From: Aurantiacibacter aquimixticola
GTDB lineage: Bacteria > Pseudomonadota > Alphaproteobacteria > Sphingomonadales > Sphingomonadaceae
Direction of reading: 5' to 3'
DNA: 64,000 nt
NCBI RefSeq assembly: GCF_003605475.1
Contig: NZ_RAHX01000001.1
Span: 434,001-498,000 of the forward strand
Shown one piece after another: positions 7,743 through 16,751 of this stretch (position 1 is its first letter; each line of letters opens with the position of its first letter). Made by a program: the position numbers and the translations under genes. The notes under the pieces were generated by a model. The model did not search any database. It was not told where the DNA came from and saw only the letters and a list, made by a program, of their open reading frames with translations.

Positions 7743-10475
7743 ATGGGTTCCAGAACCAGAGTACTTGCTGCACCTCGCTACGCCGCCGCCCTGCTGGGCT
7801 GCACCGCGCTAGCGGGCCTTCCCTTGAACGCTGCCGCGCAGGACGAAGAGGCGCAGCCACAGGCGGAAGAAACCCTCGAAGCTGCCGCCGAGGATGCGGC
7901 GCAGGACGTCCAGACTGCCGCGCCCGTCCAGCAGGCGCAGGACCAGCTGATCCGTGCGATCAGCGTTTCGGGCGCGCAGCGGCTCGAACCGGAAACCATC
8001 GTCAGCTATATCCAGCTGCGCCCGGGCGATATCTACACTGCCGCCGCAGCGGACCAGGCGCTGATCGACCTTTTCAATACAGAGCTCTTTGCTGACTCCG
8101 CGATCGCTTTCAACGAAACGACCGGAATCATGACCATCACGGTCGAGGAAAACCCGATCATCAACCGGATCATCCTGGAGGGCAATCGCCGCGTCGACAA
8201 CGAGAAGATCATTCCGGAGATCAATCTCGCCCCGCGCCAGATCTTCACGCGCAGCCGAGTGCGTGCCGACGTTGCGCGCATCATCGAGCTGTACAAGCGC
8301 CAGGGCCGCTTTGCCGCCACGGTCGAGCCGCAGATGGTCATGCTGGACCAGAACCGCGTCGACGTCATCTTCGAGATTTCGGAAGGTCCGAAATCGAAGG
8401 TTCGCCAGATCAACATCATCGGCAACGAGGTCTTTTCCGATGGCGACCTGAAGGACGAGATGATCACCCGCGAGGATAGCATCTTCGCGCTGTTCAGCTC
8501 CAACACCAGCTACGACCCGGACCGGATGGCGTATGACCAGCAGCTGCTGCGCCAGTTCTACCTGACCGAAGGCTATTCCGACTTCCGCGTCGTGTCCGCC
8601 GTGGCCGAGCTGACGCCCGACCGCCGCGACTTCATCATCACCTACGTCGTGGAAGAGGGCGAGCGGTATCGCTGGGGCGATGTCGAAGTCGTCAGCCAGC
8701 TGCGCGATTTTTCCAGCGAAGCGCTGACCGCCGGCCTGCGTATCGAGCAGGGCGACTGGTACAATGCCGAGCTGGTCGACGACACGGTAGAAGGTTTGAC
8801 GGAGACCGCGGGTGCCTTCGGCTATGCCTTCGCCGATGTGCGCCCGCGCATCGTCCGCAACCCCGAAACCCGCACGATGGATGTGACCTTCACCGTCGGC
8901 GCCGCGCCCCGCGTCTATGTCGAAGCGATCGAAGTCAACGGCAACACGCTGACGCAGGACAAGGTGATCCGCCGCGAATTCCGTATCGCGGAAGGCGACG
9001 CCTTCTCCAGCCTGCAGGTCCGCCGCTCCACAGCGCGCATCAACTCGCTGGGCTATTTTCAGGAGAATTTCGAAGTCCAGCAGGTCGAAGGCTCCGCGCC
9101 CGATCGCATCATCCTGCAGGCAAACGTGCAGGAAGAGCCGACCGGCGAGCTGTCGCTGTCGGCCGGTTTCTCCAGCCTCGAAAGCTTCATTTTCAACGGC
9201 TCGATCCGGCAGAACAATTTCCGCGGCCGCGGTCAGACGGTAGGCCTGGGCGTGAACTATTCGCGCTTCTCGCGCTCGGCCAATATCAGCTTCACCGAAC
9301 CCAAAGTGTTCGACCGCGACATCGCGCTCGGCTTCGACATCTACCGGCAGGATTTCAACAACGGTTATTTTGACCGCGACCAGGCAACATACGAGCAGAC
9401 GACCACCGGCTTCGGCCTGCGCGTCGGCGTGCCGCTCACCGAATATATCAGCCTGCTGGGCCGCTACACGCTGAACTACCAGGAAATCACGATCGACGAG
9501 AACCAGTTCTTCGCCGATTTTGATGGTGACGGGGTTGCGCAATGCGAACCGCTGCTGGCGGGGCGCTATCTCTGTGACGCGCTGGGGGACCGACTGCAGT
9601 CGATCCTGGGCGCGACGCTCAGCTTCAACAATCTCAACAGCCGCTTGCGCCCGACGCGTGGCACCGTGGCCACCGGCACACTGCGCTTCGCCGGTGTAGG
9701 CGGGGACACCCAATATGTCAGCGCGACGGCCAATGCGGCGCGTTACTGGGACCTAGGCTCCGGCTTCATCGGTTCGCTCTCGCTCGAGGGCGGGTACATC
9801 TATGGCTGGGGCGATGACGATGTGCTGCTGACGGATCGCTTCTTCCTCGGCGAAGGGCAGATCCGCGGCTTCGACATTCGCGGCGTGGGCCCGCGCGTGG
9901 TGCGCCGCTTCTATGTCGATGCCAACGCCGACGGCACGCTGACCGATGATGAGCTGCTCGACCTCGACAATGAGCGCAATTCGGACGATGCGCTGGGCGG
10001 CAACGCCTATTATCTCGCCAGTGCGGAGATCGAAATACCGCTCGGCTCCGGCGCGCGCGAACTTGGCCTGCGGCCGTCCATTTTCGTCGATGTCGGCTCC
10101 GTCTTCGACGTGGCGACGCCGGACCTGACCCAGAGCCCGCTGCCTACCGGCCTGTTCATCGCCCAGCGCGACGGAGAGGGAAATCCCCTGTTCACCCAGT
10201 TTGTGCGAGGGCCGGACGGCACGGTCGTCGACAGGATCCTGACGACGAGCCCGATCGGTCCCGATGGACTGAACAACGCACCGGTCGGCACCCAGCTGCC
10301 GCCGTTCACCGAGGAATTCCTCGGCAATACCGCGACCCCGCGCGTCACAGTCGGCATCGGGGTCAACTGGAACTCACCCTTCGGTCCGTTCCGGATCGAC
10401 ATCGCCCACGCTCTGCTGAAAGAGCGCGGCGACGAAACCAAACTTTTCTCCTTCAATGTAGGAACGCAATTCTGA
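7743..10475 (+). CDS. bamA: Outer membrane protein assembly factor BamA
   Basis: BamA (910 aa) inserts beta-barrel proteins into the outer membrane. A signal peptide ends near AAAQ (about residue 33), followed by an acidic Gln/Glu/Ala-rich linker, five POTRA domains (about residues 70-430), and the C-terminal barrel with the IRGF motif and a terminal Phe. The protein is longer than E. coli BamA. The extra length includes predicted barrel loops with acidic calcium-loop-like stretches: DFDGDG at residue 592, and a perfect EF-hand loop DANADGTLTDDE at residues 726-737. The ompH/skp gene starts on the last base of its stop codon. Confidence 0.97.
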   Translation: MGSRTRVLAAPRYAAALLGCTALAGLPLNAAAQDEEAQPQAEETLEAAAEDAAQDVQTAAPVQQAQDQLIRAISVSGAQRLEPETIVSYIQLRPGDIYTAAAADQALIDLFNTELFADSAIAFNETTGIMTITVEENPIINRIILEGNRRVDNEKIIPEINLAPRQIFTRSRVRADVARIIELYKRQGRFAATVEPQMVMLDQNRVDVIFEISEGPKSKVRQINIIGNEVFSDGDLKDEMITREDSIFALFSSNTSYDPDRMAYDQQLLRQFYLTEGYSDFRVVSAVAELTPDRRDFIITYVVEEGERYRWGDVEVVSQLRDFSSEALTAGLRIEQGDWYNAELVDDTVEGLTETAGAFGYAFADVRPRIVRNPETRTMDVTFTVGAAPRVYVEAIEVNGNTLTQDKVIRREFRIAEGDAFSSLQVRRSTARINSLGYFQENFEVQQVEGSAPDRIILQANVQEEPTGELSLSAGFSSLESFIFNGSIRQNNFRGRGQTVGLGVNYSRFSRSANISFTEPKVFDRDIALGFDIYRQDFNNGYFDRDQATYEQTTTGFGLRVGVPLTEYISLLGRYTLNYQEITIDENQFFADFDGDGVAQCEPLLAGRYLCDALGDRLQSILGATLSFNNLNSRLRPTRGTVATGTLRFAGVGGDTQYVSATANAARYWDLGSGFIGSLSLEGGYIYGWGDDDVLLTDRFFLGEGQIRGFDIRGVGPRVVRRFYVDANADGTLTDDELLDLDNERNSDDALGGNAYYLASAEIEIPLGSGARELGLRPSIFVDVGSVFDVATPDLTQSPLPTGLFIAQRDGEGNPLFTQFVRGPDGTVVDRILTTSPIGPDGLNNAPVGTQLPPFTEEFLGNTATPRVTVGIGVNWNSPFGPFRIDIAHALLKERGDETKLFSFNVGTQF
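9516..9533 (+). other. DxDxDG acidic loop in the BamA barrel
   Basis: BamA residues 592-597 read DFDGDG, a short acidic motif of the kind that binds calcium. A Cys lies four residues later (CEPLL) and a second Cys further on (YLCDAL), which could form a disulfide closing an extracellular loop. Seen in sequence; metal binding is inferred. Confidence 0.45.
9918..9953 (+). other. EF-hand-type calcium-binding loop inside BamA
   Basis: Residues 726-737 of BamA read DANADGTLTDDE, which fits the 12-residue EF-hand loop rule: Asp at 1, Asn at 3, Asp at 5, Gly at 6, Leu at 8, Thr at 9, Glu at 12. It lies about 20 residues after the IRGF motif, so in the long loop L6 region of the barrel, and is followed by more acidic residues (LLDLDNERNSDD). 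Confidence 0.6.
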
Positions 10476-11149
10476 TGAAGTATCTTGTCAAGCCGGCGCT
10501 CGCCGCCGCTCTCGCGACCACCGCCATCGCTGCTCCTGCCGCGGCGCAGGTCAACGGCATGGCCACGGTGGATCTGCCCTCTGCCGTCGCGCAGACGCAG
10601 GCGTTCCAGAACGGCTATCAGCAGATCGGCCAGCAGTATCAGGCTCAGCGCACCACGATCGAGCAGCGCGCGCAGCAGCGCCAGCAGCTGGTTCGCAGCT
10701 TCGACAGCAACAATGACGGGCAGCTCGACCAGGCCGAAAGTGCCGCAGCGCAGGATCCGAACAACGCCACCGTGCGCCAGATCCAGGCCATCGACCAGGA
10801 GCTTGCTCAGTTGCAGCAGCCGATCGACCGCGCGCGCGTCTATGTCGTGCAGCAGATCGCGCAGCAATATTCCGCCGCCCTGCAGCAGGTCGTGAGCGAG
10901 CGCGGCATCCAGTTCGTGATCAGCCCCGATGCGGTGGTTTACGCCAATCCCGCCGCTGATGTGACCCAGCTTGTCACCGCGCAGCTCAACACGCGTGTTC
11001 CCGCCGCCACCATCACGCCGCCCGCCGACTGGCAGCCGAGCCAGGCCGCTGTCGGCCTGTTCCAGCAGCTGCAGCAATTGCTGACCTATGCTGCCATCCA
11101 GCAGCAGAACGCGGCACAGCAGCAGCCCGCTGCCACCGGCGGTCGCTAA
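10475..11149 (+). CDS. skp: OmpH/Skp-family periplasmic chaperone with an EF-hand loop
   Basis: A secreted protein of 224 aa that should hold unfolded outer-membrane proteins in the periplasm before BamA takes them. A signal peptide ends near AAPAAAQ (residue 24), followed by a Gln-rich coiled-coil region ([21 protein letters not shown]), and the OmpH-type core ([18 protein letters not shown]... [20 protein letters not shown]). It ends in a Gln/Ala-rich tail. Between the two helical arms is [12 protein letters not shown] (residues 77-88), a perfect EF-hand loop not part of classical Skp. Start overlaps the bamA stop by one base, so the two are coupled. Longer than E. coli Skp. Confidence 0.9.
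   Translation: MKYLVKPALAAALATTAIAAPAAAQVNGMATVDLPSAVAQTQAFQNGYQQIGQQYQAQRTTIEQRAQQRQQLVRSFDSNNDGQLDQAESAAAQDPNNATVRQIQAIDQELAQLQQPIDRARVYVVQQIAQQYSAALQQVVSERGIQFVISPDAVVYANPAADVTQLVTAQLNTRVPAATITPPADWQPSQAAVGLFQQLQQLLTYAAIQQQNAAQQQPAATGGR
10703..10738 (+). other. EF-hand-type calcium-binding loop inside the Skp-like chaperone
   Basis: Residues 77-88 read [12 protein letters not shown]: Asp1, Asn3, Asp5, Gly6, Leu8, Asp9 and Glu12 all match the canonical loop. It follows a predicted helix (QQLVRSF) and precedes another (SAAAQDPNN...), as in a real EF-hand helix-loop-helix. Calcium binding is inferred. Confidence 0.65.
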
Positions 11150-11172
11150 GCACGAGACGTGGGGGCAGGGCC

Positions 11173-11616
11173 ATGAGCGAAACGTACGATATTCCGCGCA
11201 TCCTCAAGGCCCTGCCGCATCGCTATCCCATGCTGCTGGTCGACCGTGTTACGGATCTGGCCAAGGGCGAAAGCATCAGCGCGATCAAGGCGGTGTCTTT
11301 CAACGAGGATTATTTCCAGGGCCATTTTCCAGGCCGACCGATCATGCCCGGCGTGCTTCAGATCGAAGCGCTGGCGCAGGCCGCCGGCATTCTCGGCATC
11401 GAGACGCTGGACCTCTCCGATAGCGGCCAGCTCGTCTATTTCATGGCGATCGAGAACGCCAAGTTCCGCGCCATGGTGGAGCCCGGGTGCCTGCTCAAGC
11501 TGGATGTGACGTTCACCCAGCAGCGCAAGCGTATCTGCAAGTTCCACGGCGAAGCGAGCGTAGACGGCAAGGTGACCTGCGACGTCGATTTTACCGCGAT
11601 GGTGGCGGACAGTTAG
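11173..11616 (+). CDS. fabZ: 3-hydroxyacyl-[acyl-carrier-protein] dehydratase FabZ
   Basis: FabZ (147 aa) dehydrates beta-hydroxyacyl-ACP in fatty-acid elongation. The hot-dog fold active site is clear: His in [23 protein letters not shown], with the catalytic Glu in QIEALAQ. The N-terminal [20 protein letters not shown] is typical. Length is normal. It follows the skp gene by 23 nt. In most proteobacteria lpxD lies between these two genes and lpxA follows fabZ; neither is here. Confidence 0.96.
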   Translation: MSETYDIPRILKALPHRYPMLLVDRVTDLAKGESISAIKAVSFNEDYFQGHFPGRPIMPGVLQIEALAQAAGILGIETLDLSDSGQLVYFMAIENAKFRAMVEPGCLLKLDVTFTQQRKRICKFHGEASVDGKVTCDVDFTAMVADS

Positions 11617-11747
11617 TCCTGCGAAGTCGCATCCGCGGCTCCGCAAATCAGATATTGCAAAAACCCCGCGACGCCTCTATCCGCGCGCTTTCTTCCGAAC
11701 ATTGCAAGACCGGTCGGAACCGGTTCTACGCAGCAAAGGACTTTGCC

Positions 11748-11978
11748 ATGAAGGCCGATACGCATCCCGAATATCACATGATCACGGTCAAGATGACCGA
11801 TGGCACCGAATTCCAGACCCGCAGTACATGGGGCAAGGAAGGCGATACCATGAACCTGGAAATCGATCCGACCAGCCACCCGGCTTGGACTGGCGGCCCG
11901 CAGCGCCTGCAGGATGGCGGCCGCGTGGCCCAGTTCAACAAGCGTTTCGGCGGTCTGAGCCTCAAGAAGAAGGGCTGA
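11748..11978 (+). CDS. rpmE: 50S ribosomal protein L31, zinc-free type
   Basis: A 76-residue L31. The start [10 protein letters not shown] and the [19 protein letters not shown] and SHPAWTGG stretches are typical of alphaproteobacterial L31. There are no Cys residues, so it lacks the CxxC zinc ligands and is the C-minus form that does not depend on zinc. An ATG at 11748 with AAAGGA upstream is the only sensible start. It is 131 nt downstream of fabZ and closed by its own hairpin terminator. Confidence 0.95.
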   Translation: MKADTHPEYHMITVKMTDGTEFQTRSTWGKEGDTMNLEIDPTSHPAWTGGPQRLQDGGRVAQFNKRFGGLSLKKKG

Positions 11979-12000
11979 CACGCTCCTTCACGAAGACAGT

Positions 12001-12035
12001 AAAGGGCGGTCCTGCGGGGTCGCCCTTTTTCTTTT
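12001..12035 (+). terminator. Rho-independent terminator after rpmE
   Basis: AAAGGGCG (12001-12008) pairs with CGCCCTTT (12021-12028) around a GC-rich loop, followed by TTCTTTT. It lies 22 nt after the rpmE stop and just before the convergent oxygenase gene. Confidence 0.85.
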
Positions 12036-12037
12036 GG

Positions 12038-12682
12038 CTATCCCCAAACCCCTTCGCGATACCATTTCGTGATCACGTATTTCACGCCCTTGCGCACCTT
12101 CATGCCGTGATGGAGCGTGGCGGGGTTGAGTGAGCCGTCGTCCCGGCGATTGTCCCAGCACACCAGCTTGCCCGCCTCCGGCTGGAACGTCTTTTTCACC
12201 ACCTTGAACCGCGTTGCGCCGCCCGCGTCGACTTCGTTGAGATAGATCATGAAGGTCCAGGTGCGGTTGCCCGCTGTCCCGCAATAGCGTTCGAAATCGG
12301 CGCCATTCGGCTCGAAGAAGTCGGTATGCGCCTTGAACTCCTGCCCTTCGGCATAGCGCTGGCCCTGCACCGGTTCGCCGTGTGCGGGATCGATAGCGTT
12401 CAATGCAATCAGAAGCCGCTCCAGCTCCTGAACGGCAGGCTCGTTCCCGTCGAGATCGCAGGTTTCGCTGGTGCGGAAATAGCTGTCGCCATTGGCGTCG
12501 GCGATGGTCGAGGGTCTGCGATCCTTGTCGATCAGCGCGATCAGTTCGGCGCACAGCTCCGCCGAGAGAAAATTCGCGCACGAAAGTAGCGTGACGCGCG
12601 GGCTGGGCACTTGCCGCATTCCGGCATGGCGCAGCAGGTATTCGGCGCTGGTGTCTCCGGATGGCGCAGGGAGATTCGACAT
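12038..12682 (-). CDS. 2OG-Fe(II) oxygenase, prolyl 4-hydroxylase-like
   Basis: A 214-residue protein of the prolyl 4-hydroxylase alpha-subunit family, which uses iron, oxygen and 2-oxoglutarate to hydroxylate a side chain. Iron ligands are visible as HTD (EFKAHTDFFEP) and a distal His in LHHGMKV; the 2-oxoglutarate-binding basic residue is the Lys in YVITKWY. TWTFMIYLNEVDAGGATRF is the typical core strand. The open frame continues far upstream to 13918, through tRNA-His and antisense to the dehydrogenase, so I placed the start at the ATG at 12682 (MSNLPAP), which gives family length. The substrate is unknown. Confidence 0.85.
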   Translation of the reverse strand: MSNLPAPSGDTSAEYLLRHAGMRQVPSPRVTLLSCANFLSAELCAELIALIDKDRRPSTIADANGDSYFRTSETCDLDGNEPAVQELERLLIALNAIDPAHGEPVQGQRYAEGQEFKAHTDFFEPNGADFERYCGTAGNRTWTFMIYLNEVDAGGATRFKVVKKTFQPEAGKLVCWDNRRDDGSLNPATLHHGMKVRKGVKYVITKWYREGVWG

Positions 12683-12876
12683 GACGTCGGGGTAGCGCCC
12701 ACGCTGCTCTGAGAAAAGAGGCGCGCAACAATCTTGCAAGGGGACCGCCGCTCGCCACTTTTTACTTTGCCTGCCGCGCCGATTGTGCAACAGGCCAGCG
12801 CCCGCGCCGCAAGCCGCTTGACCGGTGGGCGCAGGTCCGTAAATGCCGCGCATCTCATGATGCGTTGCGCATGTGT

Positions 12877-12954
12877 GGCGATCGTAGCTCAGTTGGTTAG
12901 AGCGCCGGTTTGTGGTACCGGAGGTCGGGGGTTCGAGACCCCTCGATCGCCCCA
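12877..12954 (+). tRNA. tRNA-His (GTG)
   Basis: A complete cloverleaf. Acceptor GCGATCG (12878-12884) pairs with CGATCGC (12944-12950), the D arm starts TAGCTCAGTTGG, the anticodon loop TTGTGGT has GTG at 12912-12914, and the T arm is GGGGG-TTCGAGA-CCCCT. Base 12877 is G and can pair with C73 (12951), the extra G-1:C73 pair used by histidyl-tRNA synthetase. CCA is encoded (12952-12954). Confidence 0.97.
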
Positions 12955-13003
12955 TTTCTCCCGCATCGCAGTGAATTAGACCCGAACTGTACAGGGATCC
13001 GCG

Positions 13004-14068
13004 ATGCCCGCTTTCTGGACCGAAGCCGATTGGGACGATCATGAAATGGTCGAGGTCGTGCACGATCGCGACTCCGGCCTGACGGCGATCATCGCGCTGC
13101 ATTCCACCCATCTCGGCCCCGGCGCTGGCGGCACGCGGTTCTGGCACTATGCCACGCCCGAAAACGCCATGCGCGATGCGCTGCGCCTCTCGCGCGGGAT
13201 GAGCTTCAAGAACGCGATGGCCGGCCTGCCCATGGGCGGTGGCAAGGCGGTTGTCCTGCTCGACGAAAACCGCCGCAAGACGCCGGACATGCTTGCGGCT
13301 TTCGGTGATGCGGTAGAGGCTCTTGGTGGCCAATATGTCACCGCAGAGGATGTCGGCGCGAGCGAGGCCGACATGGTCGCCATATCCAAGCGCACAACGC
13401 ATGTGTGCGGCCTTCCCGCGGATGAGGGCGATGCTGGCGGCGATCCCGGCCCGTTCACGGCAATGGGCATCTTTCACGGCATCAAGGCGGCCGTCGCGCA
13501 CAAGCTGGAGAAGGACAGCGTCGAGGGCGTCCGCGTCGCCCTGCAGGGTTGCGGCTCGGTCGGCGGCGGTGTTGCGCGCTTGCTTGCCAAGGAAGGCGCG
13601 CAGTTGGTCGTCTCCGATATCCATCACGACCGCGCAGAAGAGCTCGCCCGCGAAATCGGCGGCGAGGCCGTCTCCGCCGAGGCGATCATGGGCGTCGAGT
13701 GCGAAGTCTTCAGCCCCAACGCGCTGGGCGCGATTCTGGACGACGAGGGCATCGCCCGGCTCGATTGCCGGATCGTGGCGGGCGGGGCGAACAACCAGCT
13801 CGCACGTCCGGAACATGGGCGTCAGCTGCACGAGCGCGGCATTCTCTACGCGCCCGATTACGTCATCAATGCGGGCGGCATCATCAATGTCAGCATGGAA
13901 TATCTGTGCCGCCAGCATGGCGAGCCCTGCGACATAAACGAAGTCCGCAAGCGCATCGCGCAGATCCCCGGACGGCTCGAGGCCGTGTGGCAGGAAAGCG
14001 ATGCGGGCGGGCGCCCCTCGAACGAAGTCGCGGACGCAATGGCGATGGAACTGATCGGCCGCGGCTAA
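13004..14068 (+). CDS. Glu/Leu/Phe/Val dehydrogenase family amino-acid dehydrogenase
   Basis: A 354-residue NAD-dependent amino-acid dehydrogenase, best fitting the leucine/valine/phenylalanine dehydrogenase branch. It would remove the amino group of branched-chain or aromatic amino acids reversibly. The catalytic region GMSFKNAMAGLPMGGGKAVV holds the conserved Lys; the Rossmann glycine loop is GCGSVGGGVARLL, and IVAGGANNQLA and YVINAGGIINV are typical. An AGGGATCC stretch precedes the ATG. Exact substrate cannot be told. It stands alone between tRNA-His and the convergent kup gene. Confidence 0.9.
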   Translation: MPAFWTEADWDDHEMVEVVHDRDSGLTAIIALHSTHLGPGAGGTRFWHYATPENAMRDALRLSRGMSFKNAMAGLPMGGGKAVVLLDENRRKTPDMLAAFGDAVEALGGQYVTAEDVGASEADMVAISKRTTHVCGLPADEGDAGGDPGPFTAMGIFHGIKAAVAHKLEKDSVEGVRVALQGCGSVGGGVARLLAKEGAQLVVSDIHHDRAEELAREIGGEAVSAEAIMGVECEVFSPNALGAILDDEGIARLDCRIVAGGANNQLARPEHGRQLHERGILYAPDYVINAGGIINVSMEYLCRQHGEPCDINEVRKRIAQIPGRLEAVWQESDAGGRPSNEVADAMAMELIGRG

Positions 14069-14110
14069 GCCCCTCGAGCACAGCGGCGCGATCTGGCACC
14101 GATTTGTGCC

Positions 14111-16003
14111 CTAGATCTCTACCTGGCTGCCCAGCTCGACCACGCGATTGGTCGGCAGCTGGAAGAATTCCATCGGCGTTGCCGCGTTGCGCATCATCCA
14201 GGCGAACAGTTTTTCCCGCCACACCGCCATGCCCGGCTTTTCCGCCGTGAGCAGGGTCTGCCGGCTTAGGAAGAAGCTGGTCTTCATCATGTCGAACGGG
14301 CCGCCGCACATTTCCTTGCGCTGCAGCGCTGCGGGGACGTCGGTTTCCTGCATGAAGCCATAATGCAGGATGACTCGGAAGAATCCGTCACCCAATTCCA
14401 TGATCTCGCAGCGATTTTCCTCTTCGACATAGGGCACTTCGGCAATCTGCACCGTCAGAACGACGATCCGCTCGTGCAGCACTTTATTGTGCTTGATATT
14501 GTGGAGCAGCGCCGATGGCGTGCCGCTGCTTCCGGAATTCATGAAGATCGCGGTGCCGGGCACGCGGGCCGTGCTGGTGCGCGCCGACTTGGCAAAGATG
14601 TCGAGTGGAAGCCCCATCTCCGTCATACGGGCGCGCATGAGTTTGCGGCCCTTTGACCATGTGGTGAGGATGGTGAAAGCGACCGCCCCGACGAGCAGCG
14701 GGAACCAGCCGCCGTCGGGCACTTTGGTCAGGTTCGCCGCGAAATATGCCCCGTCGACGATCAGGAACACGAGTACCACCGGAATGGCGATCCATTTCGG
14801 CCATTTCCACACGCCGATGAACAGCACCGCCATTAGCAGCGTATCGATGGTGACGGCGCCCGTCACGGCGATGCCGTAGGCGCTGGCGAGGTTGGAGGAA
14901 TTTTGGAAGGTCAGCACCAGCAGGATGACCGCCACCATAAGTGCCCAGTTCACCACCGGAATATAGATCTGGCCGGAATGCTCGTCCGACGTATGGCGGA
15001 TGGAAAGACGCGGAACGAAGCCCAGCTGGATTGCCTGGTGCGTGATGCTGAACGCGCCGCTGATGACCGCCTGGCTGGCGATGAACGTGGCGCATGTGGC
15101 GAGGATCACGAGCGGCAGGCGATAAGTTTCGTCCGCCATGAAGAAGAACGGATTGAGGATTGCCTCTTCCGCCGCCGCATCGGGCAGGCCGAGGATCATC
15201 GCGCCCTGTCCGAAATAGTTGAGCAGCAGGCAGGGCATGACGAAGCCGAACCAGGAGAGTTTCATCGGACCGCGCCCGAAATGGCCCATGTCCGAATAGA
15301 GCGCCTCGGCCCCCGTCACCGCCAGCACGACCGAGCCAAGCGCGAGGAAGGCGAACCACTTGTCCGTGATGAAGAACTGCACCGCGTACCACGGGTTCAG
15401 CGCCCACAGGATTTCCGGCGTGCCGAAGATCTGAATGGCCCCCAGCACCGCGATTACCGAGAAATAGATCATCATGACCGGCGCGAACAGTGCGCCGACT
15501 TTCTCCGTACCGCGCTGCTGCAGCACGAAGAGGCACACCAGCAGGACGAGCGCGATCGGGATGACGTAGCCGTCCAGCGCCGGATCGACCACGGCCAAGC
15601 CTTCCACCGCGGACAGCACCGAGATGGCAGGCGTGATCATGCTGTCGCCGTAGAAAAGCGCCGTCGCGGCCACGCCCAGCAACACGACGAGCCAGCCGTA
15701 ACTGGTCTTGCCGATATTGCGCGAAAGCAGCGCGACTAGGGCGAGGCTGCCGCCTTGCCCGTTATTGTCCGCCCGCATCAGGATGGTGACATACTGGATC
15801 GCCACCACCAGCGTCATCGACCAGAAGATCAGGCTGACAACGCCGAGAATGTGCAGATTGTCGATCGGCAGGCTGTGCGCACCGCGGAAGGTCTCGCGAA
15901 AAGCGTAGAGCGGGCTGGTGCCGATATCGCCGAAGACGATGCCGATGGCACCTGCCGCCAGCTTCAGCTTGGCAGAGTCCCGGTCCTTTTCGGCTGCGTT
16001 CAT
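14111..16003 (-). CDS. kup: KUP-family low-affinity potassium transporter
   Basis: A 630-residue inner-membrane potassium:proton symporter. The N-terminal family signature [19 protein letters not shown] is intact, followed by about twelve membrane segments (for example [20 protein letters not shown] and the [13 protein letters not shown] loop) and a cytoplasmic C-terminal domain of about 170 residues. Length and order match Kup/TrkD. It is a single gene, convergent with the dehydrogenase. Confidence 0.95.
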   Translation of the reverse strand: MNAAEKDRDSAKLKLAAGAIGIVFGDIGTSPLYAFRETFRGAHSLPIDNLHILGVVSLIFWSMTLVVAIQYVTILMRADNNGQGGSLALVALLSRNIGKTSYGWLVVLLGVAATALFYGDSMITPAISVLSAVEGLAVVDPALDGYVIPIALVLLVCLFVLQQRGTEKVGALFAPVMMIYFSVIAVLGAIQIFGTPEILWALNPWYAVQFFITDKWFAFLALGSVVLAVTGAEALYSDMGHFGRGPMKLSWFGFVMPCLLLNYFGQGAMILGLPDAAAEEAILNPFFFMADETYRLPLVILATCATFIASQAVISGAFSITHQAIQLGFVPRLSIRHTSDEHSGQIYIPVVNWALMVAVILLVLTFQNSSNLASAYGIAVTGAVTIDTLLMAVLFIGVWKWPKWIAIPVVLVFLIVDGAYFAANLTKVPDGGWFPLLVGAVAFTILTTWSKGRKLMRARMTEMGLPLDIFAKSARTSTARVPGTAIFMNSGSSGTPSALLHNIKHNKVLHERIVVLTVQIAEVPYVEEENRCEIMELGDGFFRVILHYGFMQETDVPAALQRKEMCGGPFDMMKTSFFLSRQTLLTAEKPGMAVWREKLFAWMMRNAATPMEFFQLPTNRVVELGSQVEI

Positions 16004-16100
16004 GCGGGTTTACGACTCATGTTTCCGCGCCACGAGGGCGAGCCGCGCGCGATAGCAGCGCGGCGAGGGCGGAGCAACATTGTGCGGCGCACAAGCAGAT

Positions 16101-16751
16101 TCACTGAGATGCGGCTTCGGCTGGCGCTTGCGAGGCGGCGTCGAGCAGCGCGTCGAGCCGCCGGAGTCGAAATTCGAGCCCGTCGCGACCCACGGCATCC
16201 TCGGGCGCATTGCGGAGCGCTTCCGCCCACACGGCCTGCGCTTCCCGGAAACGTCCCTGTCGGATCATCGATGCGCCGATGAAATAGGCGGGCGCCGGAT
16301 TTCCGGGCGCGATGGCGGCGGCCTGGCGATAGGCATAGAGCGCGGGCGGCGTGATCGCGCCATCGGCATGATCGACCAGCGCATTGCCGAGCGCGACCCA
16401 CGCTTCGAAATCCCAAGGGTTCTGCTTGGTGATGCCGGTAAGCAAGGCGGCGGCTTCGGCGCTTCGCCCCCGGCGGGCCATTGCATCGGCGGGAAACATC
16501 AGGTCCGCGCGGCTCTGCAAGGGCTCGCCGATAAATTCGCGGCGCTGCGCCGCCACGTCGAGATCGCCCGCCGACACATCGCGCTGCGCGGATTTCGGCG
16601 CGGCGGGGATGTTCGGGCTGGCCTGCCAGGCATAGCCCGCAAGACCGAGCGCCAGCACCATCGCCATGCTGGTCCACATCCGCTTGTCGAGCCGCCATGC
16701 GGCAAGGGCAAATGCTGCGAGGGCGAGCGCGATCGCGGCGACCCAGGTCAC
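16101..16751 (-). CDS. ccmI: CcmI-like TPR protein of cytochrome c maturation
   Basis: A 216-residue protein with two N-terminal membrane segments (WVAAIALALAAFALAAW and MAMVLALGLAGYAW) and a periplasmic tetratricopeptide region (NPWDFEAWVALGNAL, YAYRQAAAIAPGNPAPAYFIGASMIRQGRFREAQ). CcmI proteins hold apocytochrome c for the haem lyase. The start is a GTG at 16751 that overlaps the ccmH stop as GTGA; the longer frame from 16892 reads ccmH out of frame. It is the last gene of the ccm run. Confidence 0.85.
   Translation of the reverse strand: MTWVAAIALALAAFALAAWRLDKRMWTSMAMVLALGLAGYAWQASPNIPAAPKSAQRDVSAGDLDVAAQRREFIGEPLQSRADLMFPADAMARRGRSAEAAALLTGITKQNPWDFEAWVALGNALVDHADGAITPPALYAYRQAAAIAPGNPAPAYFIGASMIRQGRFREAQAVWAEALRNAPEDAVGRDGLEFRLRRLDALLDAASQAPAEAASQ

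Noticed and set aside
7809..9713. Minus-strand open frame of 634 codons opposite bamA
   Set aside because: It is a high-GC antisense shadow of bamA with no family features and His/Asp-rich composition.
12683..13918. N-terminal extension of the oxygenase frame
   Set aside because: It would pass through tRNA-His and opposite the amino-acid dehydrogenase; only the last 214 codons look like the family.
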